A stretch of 51,246 bases of DNA from CAYWWY01 sp964462525 (GTDB lineage Bacteria; Thermotogota; Thermotogae; MWEM01), in NCBI GenBank assembly GCA_964462525.1, contig CAYWWY010000012.1, positions 1 through 51,246 of the forward strand, in the 5' to 3' direction. The notes beneath the pieces are model-generated. The model was given only the letters and a program-made list of their open reading frames with translations. It ran no database searches and was not told where the DNA came from. Position 1 is the first letter of the stretch. Every line of letters starts with the position of its first letter. Positions 25,490 through 34,851 of the stretch are shown piece by piece. The translations under genes were made by a program, and so were the position numbers.

Positions 25490-26356
25490 GTGGAGATGGT
25501 CTACAAAAAAGATCCGGTTCCGTTTCTGCTGTTTTCACCCTTGATTGCCTATTTGATCTTGTTTATGGGGATTCCCCTGATTCAGACTTTTATTCTTGCC
25601 TTTACCAGTCCGCAAGGTCCTTGGGGGAATTTCGAACGGCTGGTCCGGTCCGGTGAATTTTGGGTAACGCTGCAAAATACACTGGTCATTACCGGGATCA
25701 TCGTTCCGCTTCAGCTGATTTTGGGTCTTGCCTTGGCGCTTTTTGTGAATCAAAGATTCAAAGGGTATTTGTTTATCCTATATATCATCGCCATTCCCTT
25801 GGCTTTGAGCGATGTGTCTGCTTCGTTGATGAGCTATACCGTCTTCGGGTACTCTGGGTTGCTCAACAAGGCTTTGGTGATGACGGGCTTGATCGAGTTT
25901 CCGATGTATTTTCTTGGTCGGCATGTTCAAGACCGCGCGTTTTGGGTTATTATCATCACTGAGATATGGAGGGCAACGCCCCTTGTCTTCGTGATTCTTT
26001 TGGCGGGTCTTCAAGCGGTAAACAAAGAGTATTTGGAAGCGGCTGATATCTTCGGCTTTTCCAAATGGAAGAAGTTTACCCGAATCATCCTGCCCGTTCT
26101 GAGACCATCTATGATGGCTGCTCTTCTTATCCGTACGCTATTTGCTTTCCAAATTTTCGGGGTGGTCTGGGTTCTCAACGATCGAGGGATTCCTGTGATG
26201 GCAGGGGAGGCTTATTATTATCAGACGCAGCTGCATAATCCAAATATGGCTTCCGCATACGGGTTGATGATTGCATTGGTTTCGGTTATCATCAGTTGGC
26301 TGTATCTGGTATTCTTCCGGCCGAAGAAGTATGAAGAGAGGGGGGGACTCGCGTGA
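25490..26356 (+). CDS. ABC sugar importer permease, first subunit
   Basis: A 288-residue protein with six predicted membrane helices (first at about residues 11-32). The cytosolic EAA loop that contacts the ATPase is clear: EYLEAADIFGFSKWKKFTRI followed by ILPVLRP, residues about 181-207. This matches MalF/UgpA-type CUT1 permeases. Start GTG 25490 has AAGGA 5 bases upstream; ATG 25496 is the alternative. The stop overlaps the GTG of the second permease. Confidence 0.92.
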   Translation: MEMVYKKDPVPFLLFSPLIAYLILFMGIPLIQTFILAFTSPQGPWGNFERLVRSGEFWVTLQNTLVITGIIVPLQLILGLALALFVNQRFKGYLFILYIIAIPLALSDVSASLMSYTVFGYSGLLNKALVMTGLIEFPMYFLGRHVQDRAFWVIIITEIWRATPLVFVILLAGLQAVNKEYLEAADIFGFSKWKKFTRIILPVLRPSMMAALLIRTLFAFQIFGVVWVLNDRGIPVMAGEAYYYQTQLHNPNMASAYGLMIALVSVIISWLYLVFFRPKKYEERGGLA

Positions 26357-27150
26357 TCAAAAAGATTGCCATTTTGGTGGTGTGCGTGTTGATTTTCGCG
26401 TGGTTCGTGGGACCGGTCTTTATGATCGTGATTGCTTCTCTCACACCCTCTACCGAATACTACAAGATGGATCAGATCCTGCCCCGTTCGCTGACTTTGA
26501 ACCATCTGGAATCGTTGTTCGTTCGTCTGAAAGGCTGGGAAGCAACGATGAACAGCGTTCAGGTAGCCTTGTGGTCGATTCTGATTTCCTTTTTGATTGG
26601 ACTTCCGGCCGCCTATGTTCTTGCGCGGTATGTCTTCAAAGGGAAAAACTTGCTTCGGATCATCGTTTTGATGACTCGATCCTTTCCTGTTTTGATTATT
26701 GCGGTCCCTTTGATTACCGTATATTTGCGGATCGGATTGAATGACACGATTTTGGGCGTTTCGTTGGCCCATACATCGATGATTCTCCCCTTTATCGTCA
26801 TCATTACATCCGGAATTCTCAGCGGGATTTCCGTGGAGTATGAAGAAGCTGGGATGGTCTTCGGTTTGAGCCGATTTGGGTCTTTTTTGCGGATTACGCT
26901 TCCGCTTGCTTTACCGGGTCTTGCGGCTTCGGCTATTTACGCCTTCATCCTCTCTTGGAATGAAGTATTTGTGGCTGCTGTCCTTACCCTGGTGAACAGA
27001 ACGCTGCCAGCCCATATCCTCAATACTGCGATGACATCCCCGGATTATTTCAAATTTGCAGCCGGAACGGTCATGGCTGTACCGGCAATGATCTTTATTT
27101 TCTTTACACGGAAATACCTCATGAGCATGTGGGGCATATCCTTGAAATGA
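26353..27150 (+). CDS. ABC sugar importer permease, second subunit
   Basis: A 265-residue MalG/UgpE-like subunit with an N-terminal helix (IAILVVCVLIFAWFVGPVF), then helices through to the C-terminus, and the EAA loop EYEEAGMVFGLSRFGSFLRI with TLPLALPG near residue 157-185. GTG 26353 overlaps the stop of the first permease (GTGA), so equal amounts of both are expected. Confidence 0.92.
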   Translation: MIKKIAILVVCVLIFAWFVGPVFMIVIASLTPSTEYYKMDQILPRSLTLNHLESLFVRLKGWEATMNSVQVALWSILISFLIGLPAAYVLARYVFKGKNLLRIIVLMTRSFPVLIIAVPLITVYLRIGLNDTILGVSLAHTSMILPFIVIITSGILSGISVEYEEAGMVFGLSRFGSFLRITLPLALPGLAASAIYAFILSWNEVFVAAVLTLVNRTLPAHILNTAMTSPDYFKFAAGTVMAVPAMIFIFFTRKYLMSMWGISLK

Positions 27151-27163
27151 GAGGGTGATTGTT

Positions 27164-28249
27164 TTGGCCAAAGTATTCATTCAAGCGGTTCATAAGCACT
27201 TTGGAACGGTTCGCGCCCTAGACGGGGTGGATCTGGAAATCGAAAATGGCAAATTTGTTGTTTTGTTGGGGCCCTCTGGATGCGGCAAAACCACTTTGCT
27301 GCGATGCATTTCGGGTTTGGAACAGGTAACATCCGGAGCCATCCGGTTCAATGACATGGAGGTTACTCATCTCCAACCAAGAAACCGGGATATTGCCATG
27401 GTGTTCCAGAGTTATGCGGTTTGGCCTCATATGAAGGTTCGGGACAATATTGCCTATCCCATGAAAATCAAGAAGTTTTCAAAAGAGGAAATTCAGAAAA
27501 GGCTTCAGGAAACAGCGGAACTGTTAAGCATTTCCGAGCTTCTGGACCGTTATCCCGCTCAGCTGTCTGGTGGACAACGGCAGCGGGTTGCTGTAGCCCG
27601 GGCGATTGTGCTCGAGCCGGCTGTCCTGTTGATGGATGAACCTCTTTCCAACTTGGATGCGCTTTTGCGCGTGACCATGCGGAGCGAATTGAAAAAATTG
27701 CAGCAGAAGATTGGAACCACAACGGTCTATGTCACCCACGATCAGGTGGAAGCAATGACGATGGGGGACAAGATCGCCGTTATGAAAAGCGGAGTGATCC
27801 ATCAGATCGATACACCGGATCAAATTTATCTCCGCCCTGCCAATACCTTTATTGCTGGGTTTATCGGTTCTCCTCAGATGAATTTTGTTGATGTGGAAAT
27901 CAGTGTTCAGGAGGGGAAGATGAAACTGGTCTCGAAAGATTTCACCCTTCCTTGTCCCGAGATGATGCGGTCAATTGTCGAGGAGGGTGGGTATGATCGA
28001 CTGATCCTGGGCATACGGCCGGAAAACATTCATCATGGCCAACAAGAATCCTTTATTCCGATCAGCGGAACCATCTATTTCTCCGAACGGTTGGGGGCCG
28101 AGACGATTATCCATCTGGGATTCGAAGAGGGACGGATTGTCATCCGGATTCCGGGGGACGAGATCCTGGAAGATGGAAGTCGCCATACATTCTACATCAA
28201 CCCCGAGCGAATCTGTTTGTTTGACCCCCAGACCCAAAAATTGATCTAA
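27164..28249 (+). CDS. ABC sugar importer ATPase (MalK/UgpC type)
   Basis: A 361-residue ATPase that powers the importer. GPSGCGKTT (Walker A, about residue 35), Q-loop VFQSYAVWPHM near 79, the LSGGQRQRVAVARAI signature near 131, LLMDEPLSNLDA (Walker B) near 154 and the TVYVTHDQVEAMTMGD switch-His region near 186. A C-terminal TOBE domain (about 270-360, LGIRPENI) is present, as in sugar-type ATPases. The start is TTG 27164, with GAGGGTGA 5 bases upstream. Confidence 0.95.
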   Translation: MAKVFIQAVHKHFGTVRALDGVDLEIENGKFVVLLGPSGCGKTTLLRCISGLEQVTSGAIRFNDMEVTHLQPRNRDIAMVFQSYAVWPHMKVRDNIAYPMKIKKFSKEEIQKRLQETAELLSISELLDRYPAQLSGGQRQRVAVARAIVLEPAVLLMDEPLSNLDALLRVTMRSELKKLQQKIGTTTVYVTHDQVEAMTMGDKIAVMKSGVIHQIDTPDQIYLRPANTFIAGFIGSPQMNFVDVEISVQEGKMKLVSKDFTLPCPEMMRSIVEEGGYDRLILGIRPENIHHGQQESFIPISGTIYFSERLGAETIIHLGFEEGRIVIRIPGDEILEDGSRHTFYINPERICLFDPQTQKLI

Positions 28250-28265
28250 AAAAAGGAGGTGTGCC

Positions 28266-29492
28266 ATGAGCAGCGCATTGAGAACTGAAACAATAAAGGC
28301 ACTCGAACAGTTGCCCAAAGGGACTGATGTGGTGGTGGGCATTCCCAGTTATGAGAACGAATCAACTGTCGCATTTGTGGTACAGCAAGCGTATCAAGGG
28401 ATTGAGCAATATTTCGGGGGAAGGGGATGCATCCTCAATTCTGATGGGGGCAGTCAAGACAGCACGCAGAAGGTTTTTATGGAGACCGAAACCGGCGACA
28501 TTCCCAAACTGAGCTTTGAGTATGAGGGGCTCCCGGGGAAGGGAAGTGCTTTGAGGAGCATTATGGAAGCTGCGCATATCCTTGAATCCCGTTGTTTGGT
28601 CCTTTTGGATTCGGACCTTCGCAGCGTCCGACCTCATTGGGTTGATTTATTGGCCCGTCCTATTTTGGATGGAACGGCGTCCTACATCACACCTTTCTAC
28701 CAACGGCATAAATATGATGGAACGATCACCAATCACATCTGCTATCCGTTGACTTGCATGCTCTACAATCGGAAGGTGCGCCAACCGATCGGGGGCGATT
28801 TTGGTGTGAGCGCTTCCATGATTGAACGGTATATTCAAAAACCCGAGGTTGTCTGGGAAACAGATGTTGCTCGGTTTGGAATCGATATTTGGATGACCAC
28901 CGTCGCGTTGTGTGAAGCAGAGCTTCCCATCGCCCAAGCCGCTCTGGGAGCAAAGATTCATGATGTGAAAGATCCCGGGAAGCATTTGGGCCCTATGTTT
29001 TCTCAAGTGGTGGGGACGTTGTTCACGATGATGGAGGTCTATCAGTCAATATGGAAGGCCAATGAAGATGCGTTGGAGGATGTTCCAATCATGGGAACGA
29101 TTCCGGAGGTTGAGTTGGAGCCATTGGTAGTGGATTTGGACAATCTTCGAAGCCGTTCGCGAACCCTTTTTCGCCAACAGAAAGATTTTCTTTTGACGCA
29201 CTTTGATCCGGCTGCATCCCAGCGATGGAAGAGTGTGGAGGAATCGGGCATGATTGCAAGCGCGGATTGGTTGGATTTGGTGTTTCGGTTTGCTTCCCTC
29301 TACCGCAATCATGAATTGAGAGACGGGTTGATTCAATCGTTGGTTCCGATTTACTATGCCCGAGTGGCATCTTTTGTGGAACAGACCCAAGATATGGACC
29401 ATGATCAAGCGGAAGCGGTCGTTGAGGAACAGGCACGCAGAGCACGTTCTATGAAGAAGCAACTGAAAGAGATTTGGGAGATGAATTGTTAG
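28266..29492 (+). CDS. Glucosylglycerate synthase-like glycosyltransferase (GT81)
   Basis: A 408-residue cytosolic GT-A enzyme. VVVGIPSYENESTVAFVVQQ near residue 22, LNSDGGSQDST near 57, LPGKGSALR near 89 and the metal-binding LLDSDLRSVRP (DSD at 115-117) fit glucosylglycerate synthases, which join glucose from NDP-glucose to D-glycerate to make a compatible solute. Glucosyl-3-phosphoglycerate or mannosylglycerate synthesis are alternatives. AAGGAGG precedes the ATG. It is the last gene after an ABC importer under an RpiR regulator; a glycerate kinase is at 49936. It ends only 15 bases from the converging lipoprotein gene. Confidence 0.78.
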   Translation: MSSALRTETIKALEQLPKGTDVVVGIPSYENESTVAFVVQQAYQGIEQYFGGRGCILNSDGGSQDSTQKVFMETETGDIPKLSFEYEGLPGKGSALRSIMEAAHILESRCLVLLDSDLRSVRPHWVDLLARPILDGTASYITPFYQRHKYDGTITNHICYPLTCMLYNRKVRQPIGGDFGVSASMIERYIQKPEVVWETDVARFGIDIWMTTVALCEAELPIAQAALGAKIHDVKDPGKHLGPMFSQVVGTLFTMMEVYQSIWKANEDALEDVPIMGTIPEVELEPLVVDLDNLRSRSRTLFRQQKDFLLTHFDPAASQRWKSVEESGMIASADWLDLVFRFASLYRNHELRDGLIQSLVPIYYARVASFVEQTQDMDHDQAEAVVEEQARRARSMKKQLKEIWEMNC

Positions 29493-29507
29493 GCAAAGAG
29501 GCTTCGG

Positions 29508-31667
29508 CTATTTTCGGATCGCGTCGTGCTCGTTGTCTGAGTAGGTTACCGATTCTTCGGAAAGGGTGTGCCTGCCTTCGATTACCATTCCAATTCGGTT
29601 TGAGCGGATATGGGTGTTTAACACGCGGAGATCGCTATTTTCAGCCCGTATGCCTGTGATGCAGTTCTGGACAAGGCTTTCGGAAAGATACAGATATCCA
29701 CTGCTGCGGATATGGATCCCATTGGTTGCACCCATAATTTCGCTTCTTCTCAGGTTCAAGGTGGAAGCGCTGGATAATAGGAATCCCGTTTCACCGGATT
29801 CGACAAAGACGTCAACTCCGTCAATGGTGCAGAATTTGGTGGCTTCTACAGCTGTCGGCGCATGAATCGATGTTTGGGTTAATTGAAGATTGGATAGGTC
29901 CCGAAGCTGGATCCCAGTTTCTGACGCTTGGATAATGCTTCCAGAAATGCACAGTTCAACCGCGCCAATCAGGTCGATCGCGTTTGACGCGTGGATAATG
30001 GAATCCATAATTCGGGTGTTTTTGGCGTTGCTTCCGCGTATCAAACTGCCGGTTTCAAACTGGGAATTGCTGATAAGCAGGGATTCCATTTCATTTATGC
30101 GGAAGACCTCTTCAAAGCCCGAGACAGAAAGGTTGATTCCCTGAAAGCTTCCATGATGGGAAATTTGGACCCATGTTCCGCCGTTGCCTATGCTGTCCAA
30201 GTTTTCCAGCCATACGCTTCCGCCCTGGATGATCAATCCCGGAAGGATAGAATCGGTTTCATGGCGCAATCGCGTTCTTCGTTCCGTTTCAGAAGGATAC
30301 GTGATAAGCTCACCGAGGATCTCGAACCGGCCCTCTTCTTCAAAAATGATTTCTATTCCTCGTTCTAAGGCTACCGTGACATTTTGGGGAATTTGAACAG
30401 GGTTTCGGATGATGTATGGCGAGAATAGAGTCGTTAGCAACGTGTTGTCTTGGAATACTGTCATTTCTTCTGCAGATACGACAGGGACGTATTTTTCCGG
30501 ATAGGTCCGCACGGGATATGAACGCAAACTCTCGTTATCCACACGGTCCAAGGCGCTGACCGAGTACTGTAAGAACCGTTCGGAAAGAAGAATTTGATTC
30601 TGTCGGGTTTCCTCCAACAGAACCCAGTCGTCTTCACCTTCGTTAAGTCCATATATCCGGTAAGATTGCGCGTCATCCTGTAGATTCCAGCTTAAAAAAT
30701 ACCCTCCGAACATGGTGGATAGCTTGGGTTGGTAGGGTGTCTCCGGAGGGGTTAGGTCAATATACAGTGAATGGGTGAGACTGGTTTGATTGCCCTGTTT
30801 GTCGATCAGCAAGATCGAAAGGGTGTTCTTGCCTTCACGGGGTTGGTGAGAAGCAGGAATTCGAATCATCGGGGGCCGGACCTCTAAGGAAATGGTTGTG
30901 AGGGTGGCTATGATGGTTATGTCTTCTGGATGATCCCAGTCATCGCGGACATCCAGCTCGATCTCTCGATGCGCAGATCCGATCCGTTCTGGTAGGGCGT
31001 TATTTAGGTATGGAGGCCGATCTTCTGTCAAGTCCAAAGCAAAGGCAAAGGGTTGAGAATGGTTTCCTACATCGTCAAACGCCTTGACTTGGAAGGCGTA
31101 TTCCGTGCGTTCAGCGGATATGGCATGATCTCGCGCAAGCGCTGTATAAACGCGCGGTTCGTTTCCCGGGGTCTGGGCCTGGATGGAATATCCTGCGAAA
31201 TCATTGGGTGGTTCGGGTACGGATAAGGAGAAATAGATCTGCCCGGATTCCAGATATGCAGTTGCGGTGGGTGTCGGTGGGGGGGTCAGATCCACTTTGA
31301 ATTCTCTTTGAGGCGGTTCGGGATCGGCAAGGTTATACTGGTTCACCGCGGCCACGCGGAAGGTATGGGTCCCTTCCCCAAGCATATGAGAATCGATTCG
31401 AATCTTGGTGGAGGTAGTGGTGGATTCGATTGTGGTTCCTACCCAATATACGTAAAACAACTCTTCGACAGGGGTTCTTTCGTCTCTTCCGGATACTTCA
31501 ATAACCACACCGGAAGCGCCATATTTGGGTTGAACGCGGACAATCTCCGTACTGGGCGGTTTGATCGAGTTTTGCGCAGGCATACAGGAAAGCAAAAAAG
31601 AAACACATGCCAAAAAAATGACTGCGGCGGATTGATAGATCTTTCGCTGGTGTCGAAACCGACTCAA
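29508..31667 (-). CDS. Large lipoprotein with Fn3-like domains and C-terminal beta-helix
   Basis: About 719 residues. The start TTG 31667 is preferred over ATG 31703 because GGGGGGAGG lies 9 bases upstream; it leaves a compact lipoprotein signal (SRFRHQRK, hydrophobic core, FLLSC with the lipidated Cys near 28). Residues about 60-380 contain repeated beta-sandwich units ending in phrases such as VDLTPPPTP and IDLTPPETP, typical of Fn3/Ig-like domains of surface proteins. Residues about 440-719 contain repeated short strands (for example ETGIQLRDLSNLQLTQTSI) typical of a right-handed parallel beta-helix. No catalytic residues are recognised; surface or periplasmic glycan binding is a guess. 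Confidence 0.75.
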   Translation of the reverse strand: MSRFRHQRKIYQSAAVIFLACVSFLLSCMPAQNSIKPPSTEIVRVQPKYGASGVVIEVSGRDERTPVEELFYVYWVGTTIESTTTSTKIRIDSHMLGEGTHTFRVAAVNQYNLADPEPPQREFKVDLTPPPTPTATAYLESGQIYFSLSVPEPPNDFAGYSIQAQTPGNEPRVYTALARDHAISAERTEYAFQVKAFDDVGNHSQPFAFALDLTEDRPPYLNNALPERIGSAHREIELDVRDDWDHPEDITIIATLTTISLEVRPPMIRIPASHQPREGKNTLSILLIDKQGNQTSLTHSLYIDLTPPETPYQPKLSTMFGGYFLSWNLQDDAQSYRIYGLNEGEDDWVLLEETRQNQILLSERFLQYSVSALDRVDNESLRSYPVRTYPEKYVPVVSAEEMTVFQDNTLLTTLFSPYIIRNPVQIPQNVTVALERGIEIIFEEEGRFEILGELITYPSETERRTRLRHETDSILPGLIIQGGSVWLENLDSIGNGGTWVQISHHGSFQGINLSVSGFEEVFRINEMESLLISNSQFETGSLIRGSNAKNTRIMDSIIHASNAIDLIGAVELCISGSIIQASETGIQLRDLSNLQLTQTSIHAPTAVEATKFCTIDGVDVFVESGETGFLLSSASTLNLRRSEIMGATNGIHIRSSGYLYLSESLVQNCITGIRAENSDLRVLNTHIRSNRIGMVIEGRHTLSEESVTYSDNEHDAIRK

Positions 31668-31723
31668 AGGCAATCGCCTCCCCCCAAAAAAGGAACAAAT
31701 CATAAGAAAGAACCCTCAGAGCA

Positions 31724-31753
31724 ATTATACACCATTGGTTACCCCTATTCCAA
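31724..31753 (-). promoter_or_regulatory. Promoter of the lipoprotein gene
   Basis: On the minus strand TTGGAA (31753-31748), an 18-base spacer and TATAAT (31729-31724) precede the lipoprotein start by about 56 bases. The 134-base gap to murD also holds a palindrome ATTCCCAGGGAAT near 31792, without a T run. Confidence 0.55.
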
Positions 31754-31837
31754 TTATGTCTGGTTTATGTTTCCATGTATACCGCTTGATTCCCAGGGAA
31801 TAGACGAGGAAGACCGGGAAATTCTTCCCAAATACGG

Positions 31838-33187
31838 CTATTTATGAGAGAGTTCATCCAACATCCACTTTTTGAGTTGCTTGCCCCGCTGGGCATAATC
31901 CGAGAAAAAATCAAAACTCGATCCAGCGGGGCTGAACAGGATCACATCATCGCCCTGAATCAGTTCGATTGCCCGCTTGATGGCCATAGGCCATCGGGGA
32001 AAGGTTTCGTACGGAATCTTTCCTTCCATAGCGCGGGAGATGAAGGGAACGCTTTCCCCGCACAGAAGCGCAATTCGGACATGATCCTTGCCTTCTGCAG
32101 CGAGCGCTTCAAATTGATCTCCTTTTGGGCATCCCCCTGCGAGTAGAATGATATTTTTCTTCCCATTTCCAAAGGTTTGAATTGCTTTGACTGTGGCATC
32201 CAAATTGGTGGCTTTGGAATCGTTCACAAAAAGAGTGCTGCCATGCTTATGGAAGACTTCCATTCGGTGTTCCGAAGGGGTGTAGGTGTTCAGTCCGTTT
32301 TGAATCGTTGCAGGGTCCGCGCCGAGAAGAAAGGCAGACAATGCGACATGCGCGCCATTGATCAGATTATGAAATCCTTGGAGTTGGATCTGTTCAAAGG
32401 ATATCTCGGCCTCTTGATTCGGGAGGCGAATCCGGAACTTTTTTTGCGATAAGTCGATCAGACAGGCCACATCGGGGTGGGTCGAGGATACGGTCTGAAT
32501 GGAATCATGAGCTGAGATTCCGAAGGCGATTCGGTCTTGTTCCTGCAAGATAGACACCTGTGTTGCGCGTTCGATAATCCGTAGTTTGTCTTTTCGATAC
32601 AGTTCCATGCTGCCGTGCCAAGAAAGATGATCCGGGGTTATGTTCAGCAGAACCCCAATGTCTAAGTATAGTGAGCGAATATAGTGGAGTTGAAAACTGC
32701 TTAACTCAAAGACGATAAACCGACCTTGCCAAGAAGGGTTTTGCAGGAAAAAACGAGCAGGGGATTGGCCAATGTTGCCCAAAGCGACCGCTTCATCCGT
32801 CTGGTTTAGGATGTGGGTGAGCCATTCAACGGATGTTGTTTTTCCATTCGTCCCTGTAATCCCGACCGTTCGATGATTGGGGCTGATTCGGCCAGCAACG
32901 AGATCCAAATCCGTCATAACCGGAATCCCTCTCCGCTGAGCTTCCACAATCATTGGTTGTGTCGGCGGGACCGAAGGACTGACAACGATCCGATGGCTTT
33001 GTAAGGCCTGCCGGGTGTGCCCCCCTTGTTCATACGATACACTTCGCTCTTCCAACCACTCCTTATCGCGCTGGGTGAGGGTGTCTTTATGGGATAGGAA
33101 CAATGGCCCCGATTCCGAAGCCCTCAGGTATTCGATCGCTGATTTTGTGCTAATCCCCAGACCGAAGAAAGAAGTGGCGGCGATCAG
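31838..33187 (-). CDS. murD: UDP-N-acetylmuramoylalanine--D-glutamate ligase
   Basis: Adds D-Glu to UDP-MurNAc-L-Ala in peptidoglycan synthesis. GITGTNGKTTS (ATP P-loop), VFELSSFQLH, LNITPDHLSWHG, NDSKATNLDA and a C-terminal FSPAGSSFDFF are all present in MurD order. The first ATG/GTG/TTG codon is TTG 33103, but in-frame residues upstream (FFGLGISTKSAIEYL) match the MurD N-terminal nucleotide-fold strand and GLG turn. The frame reaches the fhs stop, where CTG 33187 overlaps TGA (CTGA). Starting there gives 449 residues, the normal MurD length, so I annotate CTG; ATC or ATT just downstream are alternatives. It lies away from other mur genes. Confidence 0.9.
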   Translation of the reverse strand: MIAATSFFGLGISTKSAIEYLRASESGPLFLSHKDTLTQRDKEWLEERSVSYEQGGHTRQALQSHRIVVSPSVPPTQPMIVEAQRRGIPVMTDLDLVAGRISPNHRTVGITGTNGKTTSVEWLTHILNQTDEAVALGNIGQSPARFFLQNPSWQGRFIVFELSSFQLHYIRSLYLDIGVLLNITPDHLSWHGSMELYRKDKLRIIERATQVSILQEQDRIAFGISAHDSIQTVSSTHPDVACLIDLSQKKFRIRLPNQEAEISFEQIQLQGFHNLINGAHVALSAFLLGADPATIQNGLNTYTPSEHRMEVFHKHGSTLFVNDSKATNLDATVKAIQTFGNGKKNIILLAGGCPKGDQFEALAAEGKDHVRIALLCGESVPFISRAMEGKIPYETFPRWPMAIKRAIELIQGDDVILFSPAGSSFDFFSDYAQRGKQLKKWMLDELSHK

Positions 33188-34851
33188 AAAAGACCACTGA
33201 TCTTTCCCGACGCATCGATATCTACCTGATTTGCAGCGGGTGATTTGGGCAACCCGGGCATCGTCATGATGTCGCCTGCAAACACGACAACAAACCCCGC
33301 GCCAGAACGAACCGAAATATCGCGAACGGTAAAGGTGTAGTCTTTGGGCACTCCAATCTTTTTGGGGTCGTCAGAGAGGGAGGCTTGTGTTTTGGCTATG
33401 ATCACAGGCAGGTGGCCAAAATCTTTCGAGAAGCGACGGATGGATCGGCGCGCATCAGGCATGTATTCTACCTTTGCGGCTCGATAAATCTCCTTTGCGA
33501 TCACTTCGATCTTTTCTTCCAATGGTTGGTCCCACTGATAGAGGCGTTTTGGCTCGGTGGTTGGTTGACTGGCCATCTCGATGACTTTTGTGGCCATATC
33601 AATGCCGCCTTCGGATCCTTTTTCCCACACCTCGCTCAAAGAGATTGCTGCGCCATTTTGTTGGACCATTTCAATTAAGCGCTCCACCTCGCGGGGCGAA
33701 TCGCCCGGGAATCGATTGACGGCCACCACAACCGGAATTCCAAACTTGCGAAGGTTTTCAATATGGACCTTCAGGTTTTCAAAGCCATCGACCATGGCTT
33801 GCACATCTTCATGGCCCAATTCCTTTTTGGGGGCCCCTCCATGCATTTTGAGCGCGCGAATGGATGCGACCAAAACCACTCCATCTGGCCAAAAACCACC
33901 TACACGCGTGACAAAATCGAAAAACTTTTCTGCCCCGAGGTCCGCAGCAAATCCTGTTTCGGTTATGGTATAGTCGCACATTTTCAGCGCCATGTTGGTG
34001 GATATGATAGAATTTGTTCCGTGGGCGATATTGGCAAACGGTCCCCCATGGATCAGGGCTGGGGTATTCTCTGTGGTCTGAACGATGTTGGGATTGATCG
34101 CGAATTTCATCAAAGCCGCCATGGCCCCCTGAGCCTGTAAATCCGAAGCAAAGACGGGATTTCGATCCCGATCCAGTCCGATCATGATCCGTGCCATTCG
34201 GGTTTTCAAGTCTTCTAGATCCCGGGAAAGGCAAAGGATGGCCATCACTTCGGAAGCGACGCTGATCATGAAGGCGTCCTCGCGAATGATTCCATTTGAT
34301 CCTCCGCCCAACCCCACGATGATGTTGCGTAAGCTCCGGTCGTTCATATCCATCACCCGTGGCCAAAATATGGACGAAGGGTCGATGTTTCGCCCATTTC
34401 CATGGTGCAGATGAGCGTCGATCAGGGCAGAAAGAAGATTGTGGGCGGTGGATACGGCATGGATGTCTCCGGTGAAGTGGAGATTGATGGCATCCATTGG
34501 CAGGACTTGCGCGCGCCCTCCTCCCGTAGCACCTCCTTTTACGCCGAACACTGGTCCCAAAGAGGGTTCTCGAAGGGTGACCACCGACGGTTTTCCCAAG
34601 CGATTCAAAGCGAGGGCCAGGCCGATGCTGGTCGTTGTCTTCCCTTCTCCCGCTGGTGTGGGTGTAATGGCAGTGACCATGATCAGCTTTCCTTTGGGTT
34701 TGTAATCCAATGTTTGCAGGTAGGTATGATCGATCTTGGCGATCCCTTTACCGAATGGTTGGATCATGTCGCTGGGGATTCTCAGATTTGCGCAGATGTC
34801 GGTAATGGGGAGGGTTTTCGTTTTGTTTGCGATTTCTTCGTCATTTAGCAT
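33184..34851 (-). CDS. fhs: Formate--tetrahydrofolate ligase
   Basis: A 555-residue ATP-dependent enzyme activating formate as 10-formyl-THF for one-carbon metabolism, including purine synthesis and acetogenic pathways. TPTPAGEGKTTTSIGLA near 60 is the P-loop signature, REPSLGPVFGVKGGATGGG near 95 the second signature; the ending DIDASGKISGLF is the normal C-terminus. ATG 34851 is chosen over GTG 34863 because GGGGGTG then has proper spacing. It overlaps nusB by 11 bases and murD by 4. Confidence 0.97.
   Translation of the reverse strand: MLNDEEIANKTKTLPITDICANLRIPSDMIQPFGKGIAKIDHTYLQTLDYKPKGKLIMVTAITPTPAGEGKTTTSIGLALALNRLGKPSVVTLREPSLGPVFGVKGGATGGGRAQVLPMDAINLHFTGDIHAVSTAHNLLSALIDAHLHHGNGRNIDPSSIFWPRVMDMNDRSLRNIIVGLGGGSNGIIREDAFMISVASEVMAILCLSRDLEDLKTRMARIMIGLDRDRNPVFASDLQAQGAMAALMKFAINPNIVQTTENTPALIHGGPFANIAHGTNSIISTNMALKMCDYTITETGFAADLGAEKFFDFVTRVGGFWPDGVVLVASIRALKMHGGAPKKELGHEDVQAMVDGFENLKVHIENLRKFGIPVVVAVNRFPGDSPREVERLIEMVQQNGAAISLSEVWEKGSEGGIDMATKVIEMASQPTTEPKRLYQWDQPLEEKIEVIAKEIYRAAKVEYMPDARRSIRRFSKDFGHLPVIIAKTQASLSDDPKKIGVPKDYTFTVRDISVRSGAGFVVVFAGDIMTMPGLPKSPAANQVDIDASGKISGLF

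Noticed and set aside
31792..31804. Palindrome ATTCCCAGGGAAT between murD and the lipoprotein gene
   Set aside because: It is a short stem with a one-base centre, without T run, so I do not call it a terminator for murD.
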